DNA from: Blastococcus sp. CT_GayMR16
Lineage (GTDB): Bacteria; Actinomycetota; Actinomycetes; Mycobacteriales; Geodermatophilaceae
Direction of reading: 5' to 3'
Length of the DNA stretch: 64,000 nucleotides
Assembly: GCF_004570875.1 (NCBI RefSeq)
Contig: NZ_SPQK01000015.1
Span: 1-64,000 of the forward strand
Shown here: piece by piece, positions 44,882 to 52,830 of the stretch
Numbering within the stretch: position 1 is the first letter of the stretch
How the letters are laid out: each line of letters begins with the position of its first letter
Position numbers and translations under genes: made by a program
Notes under the pieces: model-generated
What the model was told of the DNA's origin: nothing
Seen by the model: only the letters and a program-made list of their open reading frames with translations
The model's database searches: none

Positions 44882-45745
44882 TCATCCCTGGCGCTGGAGC
44901 ACGAAGTCGTAGTGGGCCTCCGACCACGGCACCTCGGACGTCCCGCCGTCCGGCGTGGCCCCGGGCCGGCGCGGCTCGAACGCCACGACGAGCTCCTGCT
45001 TCGTCCCGAAGACCACGTCGCTGTCGAGGTAGTCCGCACCCTCCTGGAACAGGTGGGTGATGAGGGGCTCGAAGCCCGGCACGTTGATGAGGAAGTGGAT
45101 GTGCGCCGGGCGGAAATGGCTGATCTCGGTCTGCGAGATGAGGTCGCCGACCGGGCCGTCCATCGGGATCGTGTAGCCCAGCGGCGCGATGGTGCGCACG
45201 CAGTAGCTGCCGTCCTCCCGGGTCGCGTACTTGGCCCGCAGGCGCGCCTCGTCGATGTCGGGGACCTGCGACTCGTAGGCGCCCTCGGTGTCGGCCTGCC
45301 AGACGTCGAGCACGGCGCCCGCGACCGGGTTGCCCTCGAGATCGCGGACCGTGCCGTGCAGGTAGAACGGCGTACCGGGCAGCCCGTCGGACATGTCCGC
45401 GCCGAAGTCGAGTTCCGGCGAGCCCTCGATGTGGAACGGGCCGAGCACCGTCGCCGGAGTCGCGGCCGGGTCGAGCCGGTGGTTCATCTGGACCACCAGC
45501 ATCGACAGGCCGAGGACGTCGGAGGTGAGGATGAACTCCTCGCGCTTCTCGTCGCTGATCTGCCCGGTCCGCGTCAGCCACCGGATCCCGGCCATCCACT
45601 CGGCCTCGGTCAGCCGCACCTCGCGGGCGAAGTCGTGCAGGTGCCGGACCAGCGCGGTCATCACCTCGGCCGTGCGCGCATCCCTGGCGGTGGCCCAGCG
45701 CGCGACGGCGAGGTCGGTGATGTTGTCCTCGGTGACGAGATGCAT
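44882..45745 (-). CDS. Intradiol ring-cleavage dioxygenase (hydroxyquinol/catechol 1,2-type)
   Basis: A 287-residue non-haem Fe(III) dioxygenase. The N-terminal helical linker domain of the catechol/hydroxyquinol group is present (TEAEWMAGIRWLTRTGQIS). Iron ligands can be assigned: Tyr in TEGAYESQ, Tyr in PLGYTIPMDGP and the pair in FRPAHIHFLI. It opens catechol-type rings between the two hydroxyls to a muconate or maleylacetate. Last gene of the CaiB-citryl lyase-reductase operon, 57 bp after the previous gene. Confidence 0.9.
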   Translation of the reverse strand: MHLVTEDNITDLAVARWATARDARTAEVMTALVRHLHDFAREVRLTEAEWMAGIRWLTRTGQISDEKREEFILTSDVLGLSMLVVQMNHRLDPAATPATVLGPFHIEGSPELDFGADMSDGLPGTPFYLHGTVRDLEGNPVAGAVLDVWQADTEGAYESQVPDIDEARLRAKYATREDGSYCVRTIAPLGYTIPMDGPVGDLISQTEISHFRPAHIHFLINVPGFEPLITHLFQEGADYLDSDVVFGTKQELVVAFEPRRPGATPDGGTSEVPWSEAHYDFVLQRQG

Positions 45746-45802
45746 GGAGGTCCTCCTACCGGTCCGTGCGTGCGGCGGTCGCCGTCCGCGTACTGCAAGA
45801 GC

Positions 45803-46774
45803 TCAGGGCGTCAGCACCAGCCGGACACCCGCGTCCCCGGATGCCTGCCGTCGCCAGGCGTGCGCGACCTCGGCCAGCAGCACCGGTTCGTGCGCCACGC
45901 CCAGTCGCCCGGCGGCGGCGTTCTCCGCCACGGCGGTCACGGCGGACCGCCGCTGCTCACCGGTGAGTGCATTGTTGGTGTAGCCGAGGACCTCGGCCGA
46001 GCGGCTGCGCAGGAGGGCGGAGGAGAACTCCGCGACGTCGCCGGACGCGCCGCCGAGGTTGACCAGACGGCCCCCGTCGGCCAGCACCCGGGAGGCCGCG
46101 GTCGCCGCCGTGCCGAACACCGGGTCGATCACGACGTCGACCGCTCCGCCGCTCGCGTCGGCGAAGCGGGTCGCCAGCGCCTCCGCGTCGCCCGCCAGCG
46201 GCACCACAGCGTCTGCACCCGCTCGTCGCGCTCGCTCCTGCCCCTCCTCCGACCGGCACCCGGCGACGACTCGGCCGGCGCCCAGCAGCTTCGCCGCCCC
46301 CACCGCCGACTGCCCGACCGCTCCCCCGCCGCCGAGGACGAGCACCCGCTCCCCGGGCTGCAGCCGCCCGCGCCAGGTCAAGGCCATCCACGCAGCGACG
46401 GCGGAGAGCCCCAGGGCGGCGAGCGCCGGATCCGGGACGTCGGCCGCGATCGGGACGACGTCCGCGTCCGGGACGAGGCACCGTTCGGCGAGGCCGCCGT
46501 CGCCGGGGGCCATCCCCGCGGAGCTGGCGAACCAGACCCGCGTCCCAGGGGACAGGACGTCGGACCGCTCGACGACCCCGACCCCCTGCACGCCGGGCAC
46601 GTACGGGGTGGCCGGTCGCCCGAAGTAGGAACTCCCCGAGGCGCAGAGCAGGTCCAGCGGCACGATCGGGGCCGCGGTCACCGCCACGAGCGTGAACCCG
46701 GGCGCCGGCACGGGATCCGGGTGCGACCCGTAGGCGGGCGCCTCCCCCGGGGTGTGCAGGACCGCTGCGCGCAC
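45803..46774 (-). CDS. Zinc-less medium-chain dehydrogenase/quinone reductase-like
   Basis: A 323-residue MDR-family enzyme. Its Rossmann motif is VLVLGGGGAVGQSAVGAA near residue 145, with a GroES-like N-terminus (YVPGVQGVGVVERSD). Cysteine zinc ligands are missing, so it belongs to the quinone-oxidoreductase branch using NADPH. GTG 46774 has GGAGG 5 nt in front. The gene follows the citryl-lyase-like gene by 11 bp. A maleylacetate- or enone-reducing role would suit the ring-cleavage enzyme, but this is inference. Confidence 0.85.
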   Translation of the reverse strand: MRAAVLHTPGEAPAYGSHPDPVPAPGFTLVAVTAAPIVPLDLLCASGSSYFGRPATPYVPGVQGVGVVERSDVLSPGTRVWFASSAGMAPGDGGLAERCLVPDADVVPIAADVPDPALAALGLSAVAAWMALTWRGRLQPGERVLVLGGGGAVGQSAVGAAKLLGAGRVVAGCRSEEGQERARRAGADAVVPLAGDAEALATRFADASGGAVDVVIDPVFGTAATAASRVLADGGRLVNLGGASGDVAEFSSALLRSRSAEVLGYTNNALTGEQRRSAVTAVAENAAAGRLGVAHEPVLLAEVAHAWRRQASGDAGVRLVLTP

Positions 46775-46785
46775 GCGGGCCTCCC

Positions 46786-47592
46786 TCAGTCCGTCTCTGG
46801 GTCGACGTAGACGGCGTTGCGGTCGACGGCCAGGTAGGCAGCCATGCCGATCGGCCGGCGGCGTTCCTCGGCGATCTGGCCCAGGAGCCCGGCGGCGCGG
46901 GCGAGCAGCGCGAACCCGCGCAGCAGCTCCACCGGCAGACCGAGGTCGGCCAGCGCCGCACCGCACACCCCGGCACCGTTGAGCGGGAGCCGGCGGCCGA
47001 GCACCTGCTCGTGCATGCGCCCGACCGCCTCGAACAGCCGCAGGTGCGGTCCGCGCAGGCCCTCCTCCTCGGCGATGCCGATCAGGACCGGCGTCCGCGG
47101 GTCGCCGTCCTTGTGCACGGGGTGTCCGAGACCCGGAACGAGGCGACCGGCTGCCCGGGCCGATCGGACGGCCTCCAGGGCGAGCGCGTCCCACCCCTGG
47201 TCGTCCGTCGGATGGGGACCGTCGACACCGGCGAGCACCGCGTGCAGGAACATCCCGCAGTCCTCGGTGACGCCGAGGAAGCGCGACCCGCCGCCGAGCA
47301 GTCCGGCCGCGAGCGCGCCCTGCAGCGAGTCCGGCGCCGAGAGGTAGGTGAGGCGCGCCGCGATGGCCGTGGGGGTGAACCCGTGGTCGGCGAGGGCGAC
47401 GAGCACGGCCTCGAAGACCCGGGTCTCCGACGGGGTGGGACGGCGGAGGGCGACCAGCCAGAAGGCGAGTTCGCCGAATCCGACCTTGCCCATGAGGTCG
47501 GCAGTGAGGTCCTGGCCCAGCAGCCGGATCTCGTCGGAGCTCGACGTGCCGAGGGAGGTGGGGAAGGACAGTGGCGTGCCGTCGGCGCTCAT
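46786..47592 (-). CDS. Citrate-synthase-fold protein, citryl-CoA-lyase-like
   Basis: A 268-residue protein, much shorter than the 370-430 residues of ordinary citrate synthase. GLGHPVHKDGDPRTPVL holds the conserved catalytic His, and LNGAGVCGAALADLGLP and EERRRPIGM belong to the CoA-binding part. Such short forms cleave or form CoA esters (citryl-CoA lyase-like). ATG 47592 overlaps the upstream CaiB gene's stop by 4 nt, so the two act together: CoA is transferred to an organic acid and the resulting thioester is cleaved. Confidence 0.85.
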   Translation of the reverse strand: MSADGTPLSFPTSLGTSSSDEIRLLGQDLTADLMGKVGFGELAFWLVALRRPTPSETRVFEAVLVALADHGFTPTAIAARLTYLSAPDSLQGALAAGLLGGGSRFLGVTEDCGMFLHAVLAGVDGPHPTDDQGWDALALEAVRSARAAGRLVPGLGHPVHKDGDPRTPVLIGIAEEEGLRGPHLRLFEAVGRMHEQVLGRRLPLNGAGVCGAALADLGLPVELLRGFALLARAAGLLGQIAEERRRPIGMAAYLAVDRNAVYVDPETD

Positions 47593-48794
47593 GCGGTGCG
47601 CTCCTCCCGGCCGTCGGTCAGCCATGTCCTGATCTCGGCGCCGTGCTCGTCGAGGGTCGGCGGCGGCAGCCGGTACGCGGCCTCGGTGGCCGAGAAGGTG
47701 ATCGGGTTGCGCACCGAGGGGACGGCGGCCGCGCCCTCCCCGACGGTCACGACCGGGTCCAGGCCGATCTCCTCGGCGAAGGCCACGCCCTGGTCGATCG
47801 TGTTGATCGGCCCGCACGGCACCCCCGCGCCGATGATGTCGCGGAACCAGTCCATCTTCGACCGGGTGCGCAGCCGCTCGACGAGGAGCGGGCGGAGCTC
47901 GTCCCGGTTGGCGGTGCGGTTCTCGTTGCGCAGGAAGCGGGGGTCCGCGGCCAGGTCGGGGACGCCCAGCACCTCGCAGAGCCGGCGGAACTGGCCGTCG
48001 TTGCCGGCCGTGATGATCAGCTCGCCGTCGGCGCACGGCAGCGGCTCGTAGGGGAAGAGGCTCGGATGGCTGTTGCCCATCCGGAAGGGAACGACCCCGC
48101 CGGCGACGAACGCGCTGGTCTGGTTGACCAGTCCCGACAGGGCCGAGCTCAGCAGATTGACCTCGACGTGCTGCCCCGTACCCGTCTCGTGCCGGTGGTT
48201 GAGGGCGGCGAGCACGCCGATCGTGGCGTGCAGCCCCGCCATCACGTCGAACAGTGCGACCCCTGCCCGGTAGGGCTCGCCGTCGGCATCGCCGGTCAGG
48301 CTCATGAACCCCGAGATGGCCTGCACGATCAGGTCGTAGCCGGGCAGGGCGGCACCCCCGGGCCCGCTGCCGAAGCCGCTGATCGAGGCGTAGACGACGC
48401 CGGGGTTGACCGCGGCCACGCTGTCGTAGTCCAGGCCGAAGCGGGCCAGCCCACCGGGCTTGAAGTTCTCGACGACGACGTCGGCGCGGCGGGCCAGCTC
48501 GCGGGCGAGGTCGGCGTCCGCGGTGTCCTTGAGGTCGAGGGCGACCGATCGCTTGTTCCGGTTGACGCCGAGGTAGTAGGTCGCGACCCCCTCCCGGACC
48601 GGCGGTTGCCACGTGCGGGTGTCGTCGCCCCCGGGCCCCTCGACCTTGACCACCTCGGCGCCGAGGTCGGCGAGCAGCATCGTGCTGTACGGCCCGGCGA
48701 GGATTCGGGAGAAGTCCGCGACCAGGATGCCGGCCAGCGGCCCGCGGGTCACGCCTCCGCCGGGCCTGTCCGGTCCTGAACTCATCGCTCGCAC
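47589..48794 (-). CDS. CaiB/BaiF family III CoA-transferase
   Basis: A 401-residue CoA-transferase. The start region reads GPLAGILVADFSRILAGPYSTMLLADLGAEVVKVE. The catalytic aspartate should be that in GVALFDVMAGLHATIGVLAAL near residue 180. NRNKRSVALDLK is the family's CoA-contact stretch. It moves CoA from one carboxylic acid to another. First gene of the minus-strand operon; an in-frame ATG lies at MSSGPD three codons later. The minus-strand promoter is 48 bp upstream. Confidence 0.93.
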   Translation of the reverse strand: MRAMSSGPDRPGGGVTRGPLAGILVADFSRILAGPYSTMLLADLGAEVVKVEGPGGDDTRTWQPPVREGVATYYLGVNRNKRSVALDLKDTADADLARELARRADVVVENFKPGGLARFGLDYDSVAAVNPGVVYASISGFGSGPGGAALPGYDLIVQAISGFMSLTGDADGEPYRAGVALFDVMAGLHATIGVLAALNHRHETGTGQHVEVNLLSSALSGLVNQTSAFVAGGVVPFRMGNSHPSLFPYEPLPCADGELIITAGNDGQFRRLCEVLGVPDLAADPRFLRNENRTANRDELRPLLVERLRTRSKMDWFRDIIGAGVPCGPINTIDQGVAFAEEIGLDPVVTVGEGAAAVPSVRNPITFSATEAAYRLPPPTLDEHGAEIRTWLTDGREERTA

Positions 48795-48841
48795 CGCTCC
48801 TTGTGGTCGGGGACGGACATCCGTCCGCCTCGCCGATCGGC

Positions 48842-48871
48842 AGTCTCTTCAGCACCGTAGCGCGGTGTCAA
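48842..48871 (-). promoter_or_regulatory. Promoter of the CaiB-dioxygenase operon
   Basis: Minus strand: -35 TTGACA (48871-48866), 18-nt spacer, -10 GAGACT (48847-48842). Confidence 0.45.
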
Positions 48872-48910
48872 CCTGCGCTTCCACGTGACAGATGGTGCGC
48901 GCGTGCGCCC

Positions 48911-48939
48911 TTGACAGCGCAGACGGACAGCACGAGGGT
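48911..48939 (+). promoter_or_regulatory. Promoter of the amidohydrolase-IclR genes
   Basis: Plus strand: -35 TTGACA (48911-48916), 17-nt spacer, -10 GAGGGT (48934-48939), 74 bp before the amidohydrolase ATG. The 39 bp between the two divergent -35 boxes is where the IclR regulator could bind. Confidence 0.45.
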
Positions 48940-49013
48940 GGCCGCGCACGCACCTGTTGACCGCTGTGCGGACAGTCGTCCGGCGGGAGTCGCGCACGTC
49001 CGAGGAGGAGACG

Positions 49014-50495
49014 ATGACCCACTCCGAGCCCGCTCCCGAGCCCGGCCGACCCGTGGTGCTGCGCGGCGGCACGGTGCTGACCATGGACGACGCCGGCACG
49101 GTCCTGACCGACGCCGACGTCCTGGTGGTGGGCGACCGCATCGCCGGCGTCGGGGCCGGCCTGGACGTGCCGGAGGGCACGCAGGAGATCGACGCCCGCG
49201 GCGGCATCGTCATGCCCGGGATGATCGACACCCACCGGCACATGTGGCAGACCGCGATGCGCGGCTACGGCGCCGACTGGACGCTCACCCAGTACTTCGT
49301 CTGGTACTACCTCGAGCACGGCAAGAAGTTCCGTCCCGAGGACATCGCGGCGGGCAACCGGCTCGCGGCCATCGAGTCGCTCGACGCCGGTGTGACGACG
49401 ACGGTCGACTGGTCGCACAACCTGCACACCATCGACCACGGGGAAGCGGCGCTCGACGCGTTGCGCTCGGTGCCCGGCCGGTTCGTGATGGCCTACGGCA
49501 ACATCCAGGCCGGCCCGTGGGAGTGGAGCGCCGATCCCGCCGTCCGATCGCTGCTCGAGCGCCTGCGCGACGCGTCCGACGACATGATGGGCGTGCAGAT
49601 GGCCTTCGACGTCACCGGCGACCCGACCTTTCCCGAGAAGGCGGCGTTCGAGGTGGCCCGGGACCTCGGGATCCCGGTGACGACGCACGCCGGTGTCTGG
49701 GGCGCCACCAACGACGACGGCATCCGCCTGATGCACGAGCACGGGTTCATGAACCCGGAGACGGTCTACGTGCACGCCTCCACCTTGACCCGGGACAGCT
49801 ACCAGCGCATCGCCGCCACGGGCGGCTCGATCTCGGTGGCCACCGAGTCGGAGTGCAGCGCCGGCCAGGGACACGCGCCGACCGAGCAGGTGCTGGAGTA
49901 CGGCATCCCGGTGTCGCTGTCGATGGACACCAGCGTGTGGTGGAGCGGCGACATGTTCTCCGCGATGCGGGCGACCCTCAACGCCGACCGGATGTCCGAG
50001 CACCTCACCGCTCATCTGGCCGGCGACACCATCACCCATCTGCGGCTGCGCGCCCAGAAGGTGGTCGAGTGGACCACACGCGGGGGCGCGCACGCCCTCG
50101 GCCGCGACGACCTCGGCAGCCTGCAGGAGGGCAAGAAGGCCGACGTCGTCCTGATCAAGAACGACAACTCCCCCGTGTCGTTCCCCCTGCTCAACCCCTT
50201 CGGGCACGTCGCCTTCCAGGCCCAGCGCGGAGACGTGCACACGGTGCTCGTCAACGGCCGGGTCGTGAAGCACGACGGAAAGCTGGTCGGCATCGACCTC
50301 GCGCCGGTCCGCCGGGAGATCGAGTCGACGATCGACTACCTGAAGGGCGCGTGCGGCGAGGAGACGTGGCAGCAGGGCATGTTCCCCGACATGCCTGCGG
50401 CCGAGGCAGCGATCCTCGACAACCCGTACCAGTACACCGACTACGTGGACGAGTCCAAGCGCGCCGGCGGCGAGGAACGGGTGCTCGGCCGCTGA
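49014..50495 (+). CDS. Amidohydrolase (ATZ/TRZ, deaminase-like)
   Basis: A 493-residue metal-dependent amidohydrolase of the subgroup that includes 8-oxoguanine, guanine and triazine deaminases. Metal ligands can be placed: HxH in MIDTHRHMWQ near residue 70, His in VTTHAGVWG, His in VYVHASTL and Asp in SLSMDTSVWW. The flanking beta-sandwich is complete (VVLRGGTVLTMDDAG to ADVVLIKNDNSPV). ATG 49014 follows GAGGAGGAGACG. It is divergent from the CoA-transferase operon and followed by an IclR regulator. Confidence 0.92.
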   Translation: MTHSEPAPEPGRPVVLRGGTVLTMDDAGTVLTDADVLVVGDRIAGVGAGLDVPEGTQEIDARGGIVMPGMIDTHRHMWQTAMRGYGADWTLTQYFVWYYLEHGKKFRPEDIAAGNRLAAIESLDAGVTTTVDWSHNLHTIDHGEAALDALRSVPGRFVMAYGNIQAGPWEWSADPAVRSLLERLRDASDDMMGVQMAFDVTGDPTFPEKAAFEVARDLGIPVTTHAGVWGATNDDGIRLMHEHGFMNPETVYVHASTLTRDSYQRIAATGGSISVATESECSAGQGHAPTEQVLEYGIPVSLSMDTSVWWSGDMFSAMRATLNADRMSEHLTAHLAGDTITHLRLRAQKVVEWTTRGGAHALGRDDLGSLQEGKKADVVLIKNDNSPVSFPLLNPFGHVAFQAQRGDVHTVLVNGRVVKHDGKLVGIDLAPVRREIESTIDYLKGACGEETWQQGMFPDMPAAEAAILDNPYQYTDYVDESKRAGGEERVLGR

Positions 50496-50527
50496 CGGGA
50501 GGGACGGCGAGAGAGAGGAAGACGGAC

Positions 50528-51358
50528 ATGGCGGGACGCGGCACCGGGCCGGACTTCGTCGAGGCGCTCGCGCGGGGTCTCGACGTGCTCGCCTGCTTCG
50601 ACGCCGGCCACCGCGAGATGTCCCTGTCCGAGGTCGCCACGGCGGCCGGGCTTGCCCGCCCGACCGCCCGACGGCTGCTCCTGACGCTGGAGGAACTGGG
50701 CTTCGTCCGGTCCTGCGGCACCTCGTTCGTGCTGACCCCGAAAGTGCTCACCCTCGGCATGGCCTACGTGGGGGCGCTCGGGCTCTGGGACATCGCCCGG
50801 CCGCACCTGGAGGCCCTGGTCGCCAGCACGGGCGAGTCGTCGTCGATGGCGCAGCTGGACGGCGCCGACATCGTCTACGTCGCCCGGGTCTCCGTGCCCA
50901 AGCTGATCGCGCTGCGGGTCGACATCGGCACGCGTTTCCCGGCCGCCCAGACGTCCCAGGGCAAGGTGCTGCTGGCCGCCCTCTCCCCTACCGAGCTCGA
51001 GTCGACGCTCGCCGAGCCGAGCCGGGCGGGACTGCCGCCGTACATCGGCCGGTCCCCCGACCTGCTCCGGGACGAGCTGACCGAGATCCGGGCGCGCGGC
51101 TGGGCACTGGCCGACGAGGAGCTGGCGCCCGGCGTGCGCTCCGTCGCGGTTCCGGTCCGCGACCGCCACGGGGTGGTGCAGGCCGCGATGAACGTGACCG
51201 TGCACGCCGCCGAGACGGCGACCGAACGGCTGCTGCAGGAGTACCTGCCGCTACTGCTGCGGACGGCCGGCGACATCGGCGCGGAGTGGGCGCTGTGGCA
51301 GAGCCGCCCGCACGTCGAGGTCGCCCGGCGTTCCACGCACGGGTCCGCGACCGCCTGA
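50528..51358 (+). CDS. IclR-family regulator (PcaR/PobR-type)
   Basis: A 276-residue regulator. The HTH is MSLSEVATAAGLARPTARRLLLTLEELGFV, and the C-terminal effector domain has IGTRFPAAQTSQGKVLLAAL and GWALADEELAPGVRSVAVPVRD. This variant is typical of IclR proteins governing aromatic-acid (protocatechuate, hydroxyquinol) catabolism. The gene lies 32 bp behind the amidohydrolase and probably regulates both divergent transcripts. Confidence 0.93.
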   Translation: MAGRGTGPDFVEALARGLDVLACFDAGHREMSLSEVATAAGLARPTARRLLLTLEELGFVRSCGTSFVLTPKVLTLGMAYVGALGLWDIARPHLEALVASTGESSSMAQLDGADIVYVARVSVPKLIALRVDIGTRFPAAQTSQGKVLLAALSPTELESTLAEPSRAGLPPYIGRSPDLLRDELTEIRARGWALADEELAPGVRSVAVPVRDRHGVVQAAMNVTVHAAETATERLLQEYLPLLLRTAGDIGAEWALWQSRPHVEVARRSTHGSATA

Positions 51359-51376
51359 AACGGAGGCGATCTGCCC

Positions 51377-51382
51377 TAGGGT
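51377..51382 (+). promoter_or_regulatory. -10 element of leaderless cyclase gene
   Basis: TAGGGT, 7 nt before ATG 51390. A -35-like CTGAAA (51355-51360) lies 16 nt upstream and overlaps the iclR stop. The block 51376-51392 is identical to 12924-12940 before xylB. Confidence 0.5.
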
Positions 51383-51389
51383 GCCGCGC

Positions 51390-52736
51390 ATGCGGTTCGG
51401 TCCGCCCGTCTCCTTCACTCGCAACGCGAACGGGACGACGCTGGCCTACCAGGTCCTCGGCGAGGGTCCGCTGGATCTGGTCTTCCTCTTCGGGTGGCCG
51501 AGCCATCTCGCGCTGATGTGGGAGAACCCCGCGTTCGCCGATTTCCTGCACCGGCTCGCGTCCTTCTCGCGACTGATCCTCTTCGACCGGACCGGCAACG
51601 GGATGTCCGACCGCGGCCCGACCGGCCACGCCTTCGAGGACTGGATGGACGACGTCCGCGCCGTCATGACGGCCGTCGGCTCCGAGCGCACCGCCTTCTT
51701 CGGCTGCCACCTGGGTGGGCGGCTGGCCCTGCTGTTCGCCGCCACCCATCCGGAGCTGACGTCGGCGGTGGTGACCTTCGCTGCGCACCCGGCGACCCTG
51801 CGCGACGACGACTACCCCTGGGGCGCGACTCCTGAGGAGCGGGCTCAGCTCATCGACGCCGTCGAGGCGGGGGCGCTGAACCCCGGGCAGCTCCTGTACG
51901 ACCTCGCTCCGACGGATGTGACCGACGCCGCCACGCGCCGGTGGTGGACGACCTACCGGCACTCGGCCGCCAGCAATCCCGAGTCGCTGGACGAGATCAC
52001 GGCGATGGGCCCGGTGGACATCCGGGGCGTGCTCGGCGCCGTCCGGGCGCCCACGCTGGTGCTGCACCGGAGCAGTGACCGCATGGCCGATGTCCGGGCG
52101 AGCAGATACATGGCCGAGCGACTCGCCGCGGCGACCTTCCGGGAACTGCCGGGCGATGACCACTTCCCGTTCTTCGGTGATCAGGACACCGTGGTGGCGC
52201 TGACGCAGGAGTTCCTGACCGGCAGCATGCCGGCGGCCGAGCCCGACCGCGTGGTGCTCACCGTGCTGTTCACCGACATCGTCGGCTCCACGGCGCGGGC
52301 GGCGGAGCTGGGCGACCGGCGCTGGCGTCGTCTGCTGGAAGAGCACAACACGGTGGTCCGGTCGAACCTGGCGCGGTTCCGGGGGCGCGAGGTGGAGACG
52401 ACGGGCGACGGCTTCCTGGCGACCTTCGACGGCCCGGCGCGGGCGATCCGGGCGGCGGCGGCCATGCGGGCGGAACTCGCGGAGCAGGGGCTGCAGATCC
52501 GGGTGGGGCTGCACACCGGCGAGGTCGAACTGGTCGACGACCACATCCGCGGGATCGCCGTGCACATCGCCGCCCGCGTGCTGGCCCGCGCCGGCACCGC
52601 AGAGATCCTCTGTTCGCGCACGGTCAGGGACCTCGTCGCAGGCTCTGGCTTCCGATTCAGTCCGCGCGGGAGCCACCGGCTCAAGGGCGTCCCCGACGAG
52701 TGGGAGCTGTTCGCGGCTGACCTCGCCGCGCCGTAG
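51390..52736 (+). CDS. Alpha/beta-hydrolase fused to class III nucleotide cyclase
   Basis: A 448-residue protein. Residues 1-270 form an alpha/beta-hydrolase fold and residues 280-448 a class III cyclase. In the hydrolase part the nucleophile motif, normally G-x-S-x-G-G in this family (e.g. GVSEGG), reads GCHLGG, so the nucleophile serine is replaced by histidine. The cyclase has metal aspartates in VLFTDIVGST and VETTGDGFLATF. The residue before TTGDG is Glu where adenylate cyclases of this type usually carry Lys. ATG 51390 is preferred over GTG 51381 because it follows a TAGGGT box. Confidence 0.9.
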   Translation: MRFGPPVSFTRNANGTTLAYQVLGEGPLDLVFLFGWPSHLALMWENPAFADFLHRLASFSRLILFDRTGNGMSDRGPTGHAFEDWMDDVRAVMTAVGSERTAFFGCHLGGRLALLFAATHPELTSAVVTFAAHPATLRDDDYPWGATPEERAQLIDAVEAGALNPGQLLYDLAPTDVTDAATRRWWTTYRHSAASNPESLDEITAMGPVDIRGVLGAVRAPTLVLHRSSDRMADVRASRYMAERLAAATFRELPGDDHFPFFGDQDTVVALTQEFLTGSMPAAEPDRVVLTVLFTDIVGSTARAAELGDRRWRRLLEEHNTVVRSNLARFRGREVETTGDGFLATFDGPARAIRAAAAMRAELAEQGLQIRVGLHTGEVELVDDHIRGIAVHIAARVLARAGTAEILCSRTVRDLVAGSGFRFSPRGSHRLKGVPDEWELFAADLAAP

Positions 52737-52830
52737 TCGGATGCTGTCTGGCACCCCGGGGCGTGACCTCTGGGCCGCGGGCTCGTTCTCGGAGCAGACG
52801 CACCATCCCCTGCTCCGACAGGAGAGGCCC

